From: Luteimonas panaciterrae
Lineage (GTDB): Bacteria > Pseudomonadota > Gammaproteobacteria > Xanthomonadales > Xanthomonadaceae
Direction: 5' to 3'
Assembly (NCBI RefSeq): GCF_020511115.1
Contig: NZ_JAJAVH010000014.1
Coordinates: 62,001-126,000 of the forward strand
Length of the DNA stretch: 64,000 bases
Shown: positions 56,169-64,000 of the stretch, one piece after another
How the letters are laid out: each line of letters starts with the position of its first letter
Numbering within the stretch: position 1 is the stretch's first letter
Made by a program: the position numbers and the translations under genes
The notes under the pieces: generated by a model
What the model was told of the DNA's origin: nothing
Databases searched by the model: none
Seen by the model: only the letters and a program-made list of their open reading frames with translations

Positions 56169-56908
56169 GCGCGCACCGCGGGCGGCGCGGCCCAGATCGT
56201 GCCGCGATGTTGCTTTCCGGCAGCCGACAGCAACGTCACGCAGGCATCCGCGTATGCCGCTGGATCCAAGGCGAGCCGGTCGTCTTCTTCCACATACGCT
56301 TTCGAACGCAGCGCGGTGCGCATGCCGCCCAACTGCAGACCACTCACGCGCACCGGGGTGCTGGCGAGTTCCGCGTGCAGCATCCCGACCAGGGCCGCAC
56401 TGCCCTGCTGCGCCAATCCATAGCCGCCCCAGTAGGCGCCACCGCTGCGCGCGGGGTCGTCGAGGGCGAACACCACCGCGCCATCATCCGCACGCTTCAG
56501 CAGCGGCAGGCAGGCCTGCGTGAGCCACCAGCGCGCGGTGAGGTTGACGTGGATGGCGCGGGCGAAGTCGGCGGGATCGGTGCGTTCCATCGCCGCCAGT
56601 CCCTTGAACTCGGCGGCGCAGTGCAGCAGTCCGTCGAGACGGCCAAGCCCCGATTCGATGCGCGCGGCCAGTTCGGCGTAATCGTCCGGCGCGGCGCCTT
56701 CGAGATCGAGCGGATAGTTGGCCGGCTCGGCGGCCGTCGTTTCCTGCCGGATCGCGTCGTAGACACGATTCAACTTCGGCACCTTGCGGCCGAGCAGCAC
56801 CAGCGTCGCGCCCTCGCGCGCGCAGGCGAGCGCGGCCGCGCGACCGAGGCCGCCGTAGGCGCCCGTCACCAGAATGACCCTGCCTTTCAATGCGGAGCCT
56901 TCCTGCAT
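56165..56908 (-). CDS. YciK-like short-chain dehydrogenase
   Basis: The 247-residue protein begins LKGRVILVTGAYGGLGRAAALAC (NAD(P)-binding TGxxxGxG, about residues 14-21). The catalytic Tyr region is YWGGYGLAQQGSAALV, where the usual YxxxK reads YGLAQ, so the general-base Lys is replaced by Gln. That change questions ordinary dehydrogenase activity. A GTG at 56965 overlapping the grxD stop (GTGA) is an alternative start adding 19 residues; the ATG matches the family N terminus better. It sits between grxD and marC. Substrate unknown. Confidence 0.85.
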   Translation of the reverse strand: MQEGSALKGRVILVTGAYGGLGRAAALACAREGATLVLLGRKVPKLNRVYDAIRQETTAAEPANYPLDLEGAAPDDYAELAARIESGLGRLDGLLHCAAEFKGLAAMERTDPADFARAIHVNLTARWWLTQACLPLLKRADDGAVVFALDDPARSGGAYWGGYGLAQQGSAALVGMLHAELASTPVRVSGLQLGGMRTALRSKAYVEEDDRLALDPAAYADACVTLLSAAGKQHRGTIWAAPPAVRA

Positions 56909-56961
56909 GGAGCCGGCGTGCGCGCCCTGCGATGTGGCTTCGCCGTCGGTCCGCACCGCGC

Positions 56962-57282
56962 TCACGCCTTTTGCACTTCCGAGATCATGCGCGCGAGTTC
57001 GCCGGATTCGTACAACTCCAGCGTGATGTCGCAGCCGCCGATCAACTCGCCGTGGATGAACAGCTGCGGGAAGGTCGGCCAGTTGGAATAGCGCGGCAGG
57101 TTGGCGCGGACTTCCGGCTCCTCGAGCACATTGATCGTGTGCAGCTCGGTGGCGCCGGCGGCCTTCAGCGCCTGCACGGTGCGGCTGGAGAAGCCGCACA
57201 TCGGGAATTGCGGCGTGCCCTTCATGAAGAGAACGATGGGATGGCCTTCGACTTCGGCCTGGATGCGTTCGAGAACGGCCAT
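56962..57282 (-). CDS. grxD: Monothiol glutaredoxin, Grx4 family
   Basis: The 106-residue protein has the CGFS active site in PQFPMCGFSSRTVQALKAAG (Cys at about residue 30) and the glutathione-binding WPTFPQLFIHGELIGGCDI segment. CGFS glutaredoxins carry and deliver [2Fe-2S] clusters with BolA partners. GGAG lies nine bases upstream of the ATG at 57282. It is divergent from the SOD-family gene, with 146 bases between. Confidence 0.97.
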   Translation of the reverse strand: MAVLERIQAEVEGHPIVLFMKGTPQFPMCGFSSRTVQALKAAGATELHTINVLEEPEVRANLPRYSNWPTFPQLFIHGELIGGCDITLELYESGELARMISEVQKA

Positions 57283-57428
57283 GGTGAAAAACTCCTGGAG
57301 ACACGGTCGCGGCATGCGCGAGGGCCGTGGGTCGTGCTTGTGGGGGTGGAATTGCATATTGTAAGCCCGGACGCCCGCATCATCGGGGCTGTCAAACCAG
57401 GGGCCAGCCTTTTCAACCCGACCGGAAC

Positions 57429-58013
57429 ATGACCCTCGAAATCCCTTCCCTGCCCTACACGACCAGCGCCCTCGAACCGCATCTGTCCGCCGAGACGGTG
57501 GAAAGCCATCACAACCTGCAGAAGGCGCATCTGGCGCAGGTGAATGCCGCGATCGAGGGCACCGAGCTCGCCGAAGCGGCCTTGCAGGACATCGTGCGCA
57601 AGGCGCAGGGCAACCTGTTCAACCATGCCTCGCAGGCCTGGAACGATGCCTTCTACTGGGCGAGCCTGAAGCCGGCGGCCGGCGGGGGTGGCGGCGAACC
57701 AGCGGACAAGCTGGCGGACGCCATCACCCGGACTTTCGGGGATTTCGCGCGCTTCAAGGCGCAATTCGCCGCGATCGCCGAGCGCACGTTCGGCTCGGGC
57801 TGGCTTTGGCTCCTGCAGCGCGGAGACGGCACGCTGAGCATCGCCGCCACCGCCAACGCCGCGACACCACTGACCGGCGACGACACGCCGCTGCTGGCGT
57901 GCTGCCTGTGGGAGCACGCCTACTATCTCGATTACCGCCACGCGCGCTCGAAGTACGTCGAGGCGTTCTGGAACATCGTGGATTGGCGCACGGTGGCCGA
58001 TCGCATGAAGTGA
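57429..58013 (+). CDS. Fe/Mn superoxide dismutase family protein with altered metal ligands
   Basis: The 194-residue protein has the whole Fe/Mn-SOD fold, from LEIPSLPYTTSALEPHLSAETVESHH to the WNIVDWRTVADRM end, and conserved FGSGWLWLL and WEHAYYLDYR blocks. Two of the four metal ligands are changed: His27 and His163 are kept, but the ligand in the WNHTFYW block is Asp73 (WNDAFYW), and the Asp of DVWEH is Cys159 (CLWEH). The gateway positions normally His and Tyr are Gln31 and Leu35. The codons GAT and TGC are clear in the sequence. It may bind a different metal or have lost dismutase activity. It is expressed divergently from grxD and ends at a strong terminator. Confidence 0.9.
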   Translation: MTLEIPSLPYTTSALEPHLSAETVESHHNLQKAHLAQVNAAIEGTELAEAALQDIVRKAQGNLFNHASQAWNDAFYWASLKPAAGGGGGEPADKLADAITRTFGDFARFKAQFAAIAERTFGSGWLWLLQRGDGTLSIAATANAATPLTGDDTPLLACCLWEHAYYLDYRHARSKYVEAFWNIVDWRTVADRMK

Positions 58014-58032
58014 CGCGCCCCACTTCGCTGGA

Positions 58033-58067
58033 CACGAAAACGCCGGGCATCGCCCGGCGTTTTCGTG
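58033..58067 (+). terminator. Terminator of the SOD-family gene
   Basis: A 16-base stem, CACGAAAACGCCGGGC (58033-58048) with GCCCGGCGTTTTCGTG (58052-58067), is perfect around ATC; the TTTT tract lies within the 3' arm. It starts 20 bases after the stop codon. Confidence 0.85.
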
Positions 58068-58221
58068 TGGATTGTCCGATGCATGCCAACCCGTAATTTT
58101 TTCGGACGGTTTGTCGAATTCGGTTTCGGTTGCTCGTCGTGATCGTGAAAGCCGGCAAAGCGACCTGCGGAACCAATCGATCTGACCCATCCCCGGGTCG
58201 GACTAACGCGAGGAGAAGGTG

Positions 58222-58848
58222 ATGAGAAAGTTGATCCTGACGATGGCCATGTCGCTCGACGGCTTTGTCAGCGGCCCCGAGGGCGAAATCCAATGGATAT
58301 TCAGCGGCGATCAGGAAGCCATCGCCTGGAAAGTGGAGAACTTGTGGAACGCCGGCCTGCTCATCATGGGCAGCCGCTCCTTTCAGGCCATGGCCTCCTT
58401 TTGGCCAACTTCCACCACGGTGTTCGCCCCGCCGATGAATCAGATTCCCAAGGCGGTCTTTTCAAAACAGGGAACGATGATCCTGCAGGCGGCCGCCACG
58501 GCCAAAGGACCTGGAGACTCCCACACCGGCGACACCGAAACCGGGCAGCTTCAACCCGGCGCGGAAAGCTGGGCGGAGGCCTACGTGGCGAGCGGCGACC
58601 TGGCCCACGAAATCGCCAAGCTGAAGGCTCAGGATGGCAAGCCGATCATCGCCCTGGGAGGCGCCAGCTTCGCGCGTAGTCTCATCGCCCAGAATCTGGT
58701 CGATGAGTACGCCCTGATGGTCTATCCGATCGCGCTGGGCAAAGGCCTGCCGATCTTCTCCGACCTGCCCGCTCCGAGGCCACTCGAGCTGGTCAGCTCG
58801 AGGGCCTTTCCGGGCGGCGCGGTGGCGCAGATTTATCGGCCGGCCTGA
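58222..58848 (+). CDS. Dihydrofolate-reductase-like protein (RibD C-terminal family)
   Basis: The 208-residue protein starts MRKLILTMAMSLDGFVSGPEGEIQWI, the family N terminus, with GLLIMGSRSFQAM and the NADPH-binding IIALGGASFARSLIAQNLVDEYALMVYPIALGKGLPIF block. These proteins share the RibD reductase fold and mostly have unknown substrates. AGGAGAAGG lies a few bases before the ATG at 58222. It stands alone and converges with mdh. Confidence 0.9.
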   Translation: MRKLILTMAMSLDGFVSGPEGEIQWIFSGDQEAIAWKVENLWNAGLLIMGSRSFQAMASFWPTSTTVFAPPMNQIPKAVFSKQGTMILQAAATAKGPGDSHTGDTETGQLQPGAESWAEAYVASGDLAHEIAKLKAQDGKPIIALGGASFARSLIAQNLVDEYALMVYPIALGKGLPIFSDLPAPRPLELVSSRAFPGGAVAQIYRPA

Positions 58849-58887
58849 TCTTCAACGGCCAAACGGCGGCACATCGCTCGAAAACGA

Positions 58888-59874
58888 TCAGCCGAGCAGA
58901 TGCGTCACGCCAGCGCGCTCTTCCTCAAGCTCCGCCAGTGTCTTGTCCATGCGCTCGCGGCTAAAAGCATCGACCTCGAGATTCTGCACGCGGGTGTATT
59001 CACCATTGGCCGTGGTCACCGGCACGCCGTAGATCACGCCTTCCGGAATACCGTAGCTGCCGTCGGACGGCACGCCCATCGTCACCCACTTGCCATTGCT
59101 GCCCAGCACCCAGTCGCGCACGTGGTCGATGGCGGCGTTGGCGGCCGAAGCGGCCGACGACAGGCCGCGCGCCTCGATGATCGCGGCGCCGCGCTTGCCG
59201 ACCTGCGGGATGAAGGTGTCGCTGTTCCAGGCCGCGTCGTTGATCTTGTCCTTCAGCGAAGCACCGCCAGCGGTGGCGAAACGGTAGTCCGGATACATGG
59301 TCGGGCTGTGGTTGCCCCACACGATCAGCTTCTCGATGTCGCCGACGGCGACGCCGGCCTTGATGGCGAGCTGGCTGAGCGCGCGGTTGTGGTCCAGGCG
59401 CAGCATCGCGGTGAAGTTCTTCGCCGGCAGGTCCGGCGCCGACTTCATGGCGATGTAGGCATTGGTGTTGGCCGGATTGCCGACCACCAGCACCTTCACG
59501 TTGCGGCTGGCGACTTCGTTCAGCGCCTTGCCCTGTTCGGTGAAGATCTTAGCGTTTTCCAGCAGCAGATCCTTGCGCTCCATGCCCGGGCCGCGCGGCT
59601 TGGCGCCGACCAGCAGGGCGACGTCGACGTCCTTGAACGCGACCTTCGGATCATCGGTGCCGATCACGCCGGCCAGCAGCGGGAACGCGCAGTCTTCCAG
59701 CTCCATGATCACGCCCTTGAGCGCGGCCTGGGCCTTGTCGATCGGCAGTTCCAGCAGCTGCAGGATCACGGGCTGGTCCTTGCCGAGCATTTCGCCGGAA
59801 GCGATGCGGAACAGCAGGGCGTAGCCGATCTGGCCGGCGGCGCCGGTGACGGCAACACGGAGTGGAGTCTTCAT
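58888..59874 (-). CDS. mdh: Malate dehydrogenase
   Basis: The 328-residue TCA-cycle enzyme interconverts malate and oxaloacetate with NAD. It has the nucleotide-binding [29 protein letters not shown] segment, the substrate-binding Arg loop [14 protein letters not shown], the catalytic His in [12 protein letters not shown] (about residue 188), and the [17 protein letters not shown] region. This is the cytosolic-type mdh found in many beta- and gammaproteobacteria, larger than E. coli Mdh. Confidence 0.97.
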   Translation of the reverse strand: MKTPLRVAVTGAAGQIGYALLFRIASGEMLGKDQPVILQLLELPIDKAQAALKGVIMELEDCAFPLLAGVIGTDDPKVAFKDVDVALLVGAKPRGPGMERKDLLLENAKIFTEQGKALNEVASRNVKVLVVGNPANTNAYIAMKSAPDLPAKNFTAMLRLDHNRALSQLAIKAGVAVGDIEKLIVWGNHSPTMYPDYRFATAGGASLKDKINDAAWNSDTFIPQVGKRGAAIIEARGLSSAASAANAAIDHVRDWVLGSNGKWVTMGVPSDGSYGIPEGVIYGVPVTTANGEYTRVQNLEVDAFSRERMDKTLAELEEERAGVTHLLG

Positions 59875-59948
59875 GAGGGGGTTCCTTTTGCTGAAGGGTC
59901 AAAAGTGAGGGACAAGACCCGCGGCGACGCGGCCGCGGGCCGACGAAA

Positions 59949-60329
59949 TCAGAGGCGATATCCGAGCGGTTCGAGCAGCTGACGGATTTCGCTGGGCTGG
60001 TAGCCATGCACGACGTCCTGCCCGACGATCAGCACCGGCACGCCCTGCAGACCCATTGCCTGCATCGCCTGGTCGCCTTCGGGCGTGTCGACGTCGAGCA
60101 TGCGGTAACGCACGTTCGCCAGTTCGAAATCCTTGCGCAGCTTCGCGCAATAGCCGCACCACTCCGCCATGAGCATCACCACGCCGGTCTCACCGGTACC
60201 CATGCGCGGATCGCCGGGTTGCAGCTGCACCTGCGTCTCCGCGCCGGGCAGGAAGGGCAGCTTCCCGCGCGAGTATTGATACAGACCACCCGCCAGCCCG
60301 AGCACCAGCAGCAGGATGAGGATGCGCAT
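59949..60329 (-). CDS. Membrane-anchored thioredoxin/glutaredoxin-like protein
   Basis: The 126-residue protein has an N-terminal hydrophobic segment (ILILLLVLGLAGGLYQYS) acting as signal or anchor, and a thioredoxin-fold domain with CxxC active site WCGYC (about residue 58) and the cis-Pro in GVPVLIV (about residue 96). A periplasmic disulphide or glutaredoxin-type role is likely. It lies between mdh and the aminotransferase gene, same strand, 33 bases after the latter. Confidence 0.85.
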   Translation of the reverse strand: MRILILLLVLGLAGGLYQYSRGKLPFLPGAETQVQLQPGDPRMGTGETGVVMLMAEWCGYCAKLRKDFELANVRYRMLDVDTPEGDQAMQAMGLQGVPVLIVGQDVVHGYQPSEIRQLLEPLGYRL

Positions 60330-60362
60330 GCCGATCGCCGTCGTCGTGTTCTAGCGCCGGAC

Positions 60363-61565
60363 TCAGACGAGTTCGGCGAAGAATTCCTGGAAGCGCTGCA
60401 ACCCGGGCGCCAGCTGCGGCGTCGGGCAGGTGTAGCTGATGCGCAGCGCGCGCGGCTCGCCGAACGCCGAGCCCGGCACGCAGGCCACGCCCTTGCTTTC
60501 CAGCAGCGCGTTGCAGAGGTCGAAATCGTTCTCGATCTTCTTGCCGTTGTGCGACTTGCCGAAAGCCACGCTGATGTCCGGAAATGCGTAGAACGCGCCC
60601 TGCGGCTTCGGGCAGACCACGCCCGGAATCGCATTGAGCGCGGCGAGCACCTGATCGCGCTTGGCCTGGAACTCGGCGTTTTTCTGCGTCGGCACGTCCT
60701 GCGGCCCGGTCAGCGCGGCGACTGCGGCGGCGGTGACGATTTCCGGAATGTTGGTGATGTGGTTGGAGTTGAGCGTGGTGATCGCCTTGGCGATCGATTC
60801 CGGCCCGACCATGAAACCGACGCGCCAACCCGGCATGCCGTAGGTCTTCGACAGCGAATCCATGAAGATCAGGCGATCACGCAGTTCCGGGCGGAAATGC
60901 AGGAAGTTGTGGTAGCCGATGCCGTCGAACACCATGCGGTTGTAGATGTCGTCGGTGAGGATCCACGTGTCCGGATACTTGGCCACCACGTCGGCCAGCG
61001 CCGCGATTTCTTCCTTCGTGTACACCATGCCCGTCGGGTTGGACGGGTTGTTGAACAGGAAGAGCTTGGGCTTCTTCGCCAGCGCGGCGTCGAGTTGTGC
61101 CGGCGTGAGCTTGTAATCCTGCTCGGGCGGGCACGGCAGCAGCTGGATGTCGGCGTTGAGGATCTCGGCGATGTCGAGATAGCTGGTCCAGTACGGCGTC
61201 GGGAACGCGAAGCCGTCGCCTTCGTCCAGGATCGCGTCGCAGATGTTGTACAGCACGTGCTTGGCGCCGATGCCGGTGGCGCAATTGGCGCGCGTGTAGC
61301 CGGTCAGGCCGACCTGTTCGATGTGCTTGAGAAAGGCATCCAGCAGCGCGTCGGCGCCGCGATTGCTGCCGTATTGGCCGGAATCCTTCTCCAGCGCCGC
61401 GCGCGCGGCTTCGTACACGTGCGGACCGGGGAGGAAGTTGGGAACGCCGATGGAGAAACTGATGATGTCGCGGCCTTCGGCCTTGAGCTGCTTGGCCTTT
61501 TCGGCCACCTGCATGATCGCGCTGGGCTTGGCGCGACCGATGCGCCGGGAAAGTGCGGGGGGCAT
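60363..61565 (-). CDS. Class I aminotransferase, aspartate aminotransferase-like
   Basis: The 400-residue PLP enzyme has NNPSNPTGMVY, the LTDDIYNRMVF segment and the Schiff-base Lys in FMDSLSKTYGMPGWRVGF (about residue 240), and the C-terminal Arg for substrate carboxylate in ALRISYT. It resembles the prokaryotic aspartate/prephenate aminotransferase branch rather than E. coli AspC. Substrate preference cannot be fixed. The long open frame on the opposite strand is a shadow. Confidence 0.92.
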   Translation of the reverse strand: MPPALSRRIGRAKPSAIMQVAEKAKQLKAEGRDIISFSIGVPNFLPGPHVYEAARAALEKDSGQYGSNRGADALLDAFLKHIEQVGLTGYTRANCATGIGAKHVLYNICDAILDEGDGFAFPTPYWTSYLDIAEILNADIQLLPCPPEQDYKLTPAQLDAALAKKPKLFLFNNPSNPTGMVYTKEEIAALADVVAKYPDTWILTDDIYNRMVFDGIGYHNFLHFRPELRDRLIFMDSLSKTYGMPGWRVGFMVGPESIAKAITTLNSNHITNIPEIVTAAAVAALTGPQDVPTQKNAEFQAKRDQVLAALNAIPGVVCPKPQGAFYAFPDISVAFGKSHNGKKIENDFDLCNALLESKGVACVPGSAFGEPRALRISYTCPTPQLAPGLQRFQEFFAELV

Positions 61566-61682
61566 GGGGGGAGCTTGACCTGGTGGGGACCCCCATCATT
61601 GTAACGGCGCGGCCGCCTCCGAGGGGCCTTTCCGCGCCATTTCCCCGCCGGTTGCGGGTCGCGGCGCCGGATGCCGAGGCGT

Positions 61683-64000
61683 TCAGCGGATCGCCGTGAC
61701 GCCCGCCGCCTGGTTTGGATTCTGCAATCCCTGCTTCTGCAACAGCTCGATCTGTGCGAGCAACCCTCCCAGCTCGCGCTGCCTGACCTGCTTGACGAGC
61801 GCGCCGGCATGCACGGCGGCGTTGTCGCGCTGATCCTCCGCCGTCAGCACGCGCACCTCGCTCATGCGGATGGCCAAGGCTTCCAGCGTGTCGGGATGTG
61901 TCTCGGCGAACACCACGGCGTTCTTCAGCGCCACGTGGGCCTCCTCTCCACGATGCAGGGCCGACAAGGCTTCCGCACGCAACGCGTCCACGAGCGCGAG
62001 TCCCGATTTCGAATCGTTGTTGCGCAGGATCGGAATGATGCCCTGGAGCAGCGGCAAGGCTTCATCCGGCTTGCTCTCGCGCAGCGACAGAACCGCCAGC
62101 TCCATCTCGATGCAGGCGGTGGTGTAATCCAGCTTGTCGCGACGCGACGCCGACAATGCCGCTTGCAGACGTGCCCGCGCGCCCGCGAAATCGCCGCTGT
62201 CGCGCAACACCTGCCCAAGACGCATCAGGGCTTCGGCTTCACCACTGCGGTTCTTCAGCCGCACTTCCACCGCCAGCGCTTCTTCCGCCAGACGGCGTGC
62301 TTCCGCGTATTCGCCGCGCAGGCGCAGCAGCTCCGCCATTTCGCGCCGCGACCACGCGCCCTGCCCTTCCAGACCGTTGCGTTCAGAGACCGTGATCGCG
62401 TCGCGATAGCTGGCCAGCGCCGCTGCGGTCTGCCCCATATCGGCCTGCAAGGTGCCCAGCGCGCTGAGCGTCCAGGCTTCGCGTTCCGGATCGCCGAGCT
62501 CGCGCCCGAGCTGCAGAACTATTTCCAGCCGGTTCTTCACTTCGCCGCGCTTGTCCTGCTCCCAGGCGATGTTGGCGAGATTGGACAACGCGGCGATCTC
62601 GCCCGATTTCACGCCCGCGCCCTCGAACAGCACCAGCGCCTGCTGATACAGCGGCGCGGCGCGGGCGAAATCGCCATGATTGAAGTAGTAGCTGCCCAGC
62701 TCGTTATGGATGCTCGCCTGCCCCAGCGGATCCCTCAGCTGCCGGTACAAGCGGGCCGCCTCGCCGTAGTCGTCCAGAACTGCAGCGTTGTTACCGAGTT
62801 TGTCTTGCGCCCATGCGCGATTGCGCAGCGCCAACGCGATCAGGTGCGGCGCCTGCAATTTCTGCGCACTCTTCAAGGCGCTTTCGGCGGCCGCCAGCAG
62901 CGCCGGATAGTCGTCGCGCGCTTCGGCAAGATCGGCCGCGCACAGATCCACGCGCGGATCGTTGCCGCTGCCGTTGCGGCGCAGCGCCGCCAAGGTCGCG
63001 AGCGCCTGGTTGACGTTGTCACCCTTGGCCTGGGCACGCGCCAGCCCCAGTCCATATTCGATTTCCTCCGGGTAGAAGCGATACAGCGCCTGATAGGTCT
63101 CGATCGCCTGCGGCCAGGATTTCTCCGCTTCGTACATCTGCGCTTCCAGCGCCAGGCGCATCTCGCGCGGCGCGCCGCCCGCGCGCGTGAGCGCGGTGCG
63201 CGCGACCTCGGCCGCACGCTGACCATAGCCCTGCTCCTGCAAGACGCGCGAAAGCGCCAGCTGCGCTGGCAGGAACTCCGGCGCGCGCGCCACCGCCGCG
63301 CTCAGGCGCGTGCGCGCGGCATTGCCATCGCCGCGGCGCGCGGCGAGCACGCCCTCAGCGTAGTTCTCCAGCACTTCGGCATCGTCGCTGGACGTGGCCT
63401 TGCGCGTGGCGGCGAACGCGGTGGTCAGGCGTTGCAGACCGAGATCCTGGCGCAAGCGTTCGCCGGCAGCGCTCGCCAGTTCGCCGAGACGGCTGCGATC
63501 GCCTTCGACCTCGATGGTGTGCAGAACGGCACCGGTGACGGCATCGAACACCTGCAATTCCACGCCGAGCTTGCCCGGCGCTTGCGCGGAGAGATCGCGG
63601 TAGCGCCCGGCGATGGCCAGACCGACACCCACCTGGTTGTGCAGACGTTCCAGCAAATCGCGATCGGGCTCCTTGCCGGCGCCGAGCGGCGCCAGTTCCG
63701 ACAGACGACGACCCGAAACGATCTGCAGGCTTTCATTCAGCGCAAGCTCGTGATCCAGCAGCTCCGACAACGCCGCGCCCAGCCATGCGCCACCAGTGCC
63801 CGGATTGCCAGCATCGGCGGGGCCGACATCGAACAGCGCGACCAAGGTCGAACCGTCGATCGCGGTCCCGGAGACGTTCACCGGCGTGGCCGCGGGGCGC
63901 ATCCACCACCACGCGCCCGCCAGTGCGACGACCAGCAATGCCGCCAGGGCGGACCATGCCCACGCATGACCACGCCGCTTTGACGCAACGGCCGGAGCCG
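61683..64000 (-). CDS. Membrane-anchored TPR-repeat protein (5' end outside the window)
   Basis: The frame is open through the right edge: upstream of the first internal start the residues SKRRGHAWAWSALAALLVVALAGAWWW form a positive stretch and a transmembrane helix, so the N-terminal part lies beyond base 64000. The visible 750 residues are periplasmic by topology: a FlgO/TolB-like alpha-beta region (VALFDVGPADAGNPGTG through LHTIEVEGDRSRL) and then many tetratricopeptide repeats to about residue 700. The layout fits a protein kinase or winged-helix regulator with an N-terminal cytoplasmic domain and a TPR tail, common in Xanthomonadaceae, but the missing part decides that. Confidence 0.85.
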   Translation of the reverse strand, partial: APAVASKRRGHAWAWSALAALLVVALAGAWWWMRPAATPVNVSGTAIDGSTLVALFDVGPADAGNPGTGGAWLGAALSELLDHELALNESLQIVSGRRLSELAPLGAGKEPDRDLLERLHNQVGVGLAIAGRYRDLSAQAPGKLGVELQVFDAVTGAVLHTIEVEGDRSRLGELASAAGERLRQDLGLQRLTTAFAATRKATSSDDAEVLENYAEGVLAARRGDGNAARTRLSAAVARAPEFLPAQLALSRVLQEQGYGQRAAEVARTALTRAGGAPREMRLALEAQMYEAEKSWPQAIETYQALYRFYPEEIEYGLGLARAQAKGDNVNQALATLAALRRNGSGNDPRVDLCAADLAEARDDYPALLAAAESALKSAQKLQAPHLIALALRNRAWAQDKLGNNAAVLDDYGEAARLYRQLRDPLGQASIHNELGSYYFNHGDFARAAPLYQQALVLFEGAGVKSGEIAALSNLANIAWEQDKRGEVKNRLEIVLQLGRELGDPEREAWTLSALGTLQADMGQTAAALASYRDAITVSERNGLEGQGAWSRREMAELLRLRGEYAEARRLAEEALAVEVRLKNRSGEAEALMRLGQVLRDSGDFAGARARLQAALSASRRDKLDYTTACIEMELAVLSLRESKPDEALPLLQGIIPILRNNDSKSGLALVDALRAEALSALHRGEEAHVALKNAVVFAETHPDTLEALAIRMSEVRVLTAEDQRDNAAVHAGALVKQVRQRELGGLLAQIELLQKQGLQNPNQAAGVTAIR

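Overview
The window looks like chromosome from a high-GC gammaproteobacterium of the Lysobacteraceae (Xanthomonadaceae) or a close relative. The support is the thrS-infC-rpmI-rplT-pheS-pheT-ihfA-merR order ending at a tRNA-Pro gene, the number of large TonB-dependent receptors, the fimT-pilVWX-pilY1-pilE minor pilin operon and the REP-like palindromes. Genus cannot be fixed from the sequence alone.

Layout. (1) 1-4153 is the end of an integrative element seated in the 3' end of tRNA-Pro(GGG). It carries a P4-type integrase and, further in, an AT-richer three-gene cassette: histidine kinase, receiver protein and ComEC-like metallo-beta-lactamase-fold hydrolase. The cassette resembles a two-component defence system with an unusual effector. 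(2) 4154-12264 is the conserved translation operon, all on the minus strand, with an AUC-initiated infC and hairpins between infC and rpmI and between rplT and pheS. (3) 12577-21572 is a maltose/alpha-glucan module: LacI regulator, lipoprotein alpha-amylase, inner-membrane sugar permease, TonB receptor and alpha-glucosidase. A shared 14-bp near-palindrome upstream of the receptor and the glucosidase is a likely operator. (4) 21801-37474 holds transaldolase, a CoA-transferase, and a tightly coupled operon (TonB receptor, serine hydrolase, ribokinase, glycosidase-like/FGE-like fusion, GH127). It is followed by LysR, a propeller-fused sodium symporter and a CitE-like lyase. It reads as an uncharacterised glycan or sugar-acid utilisation locus. 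(5) 37755-41403 holds a small secreted protein, tRNA-Val, uvrB, an orphan pseudopilin and tRNA-Asn. (6) 41532-49340 is the type IV pilus minor pilin/PilY1 operon, next to a LytS/AlgZ-type kinase. (7) 50547-64000 holds ppnN, an Oar-like TonB receptor preceded by Pho-box-like repeats, MarC, an SDR, grxD, an SOD-family protein lacking two metal ligands, a RibD-like reductase, mdh, a membrane-anchored thioredoxin-like protein, an aminotransferase, and the start of a TPR protein cut by the window edge.

The observations most worth following are the kinase/receiver/MBL cassette on the tRNA-Pro island, the SOD homologue with His-to-Asp and Asp-to-Cys changes at metal positions, and the four-gene overlapping glycan operon with its glycosidase/FGE-like fusion. 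All functional statements rest on motif reading; no database search was run.
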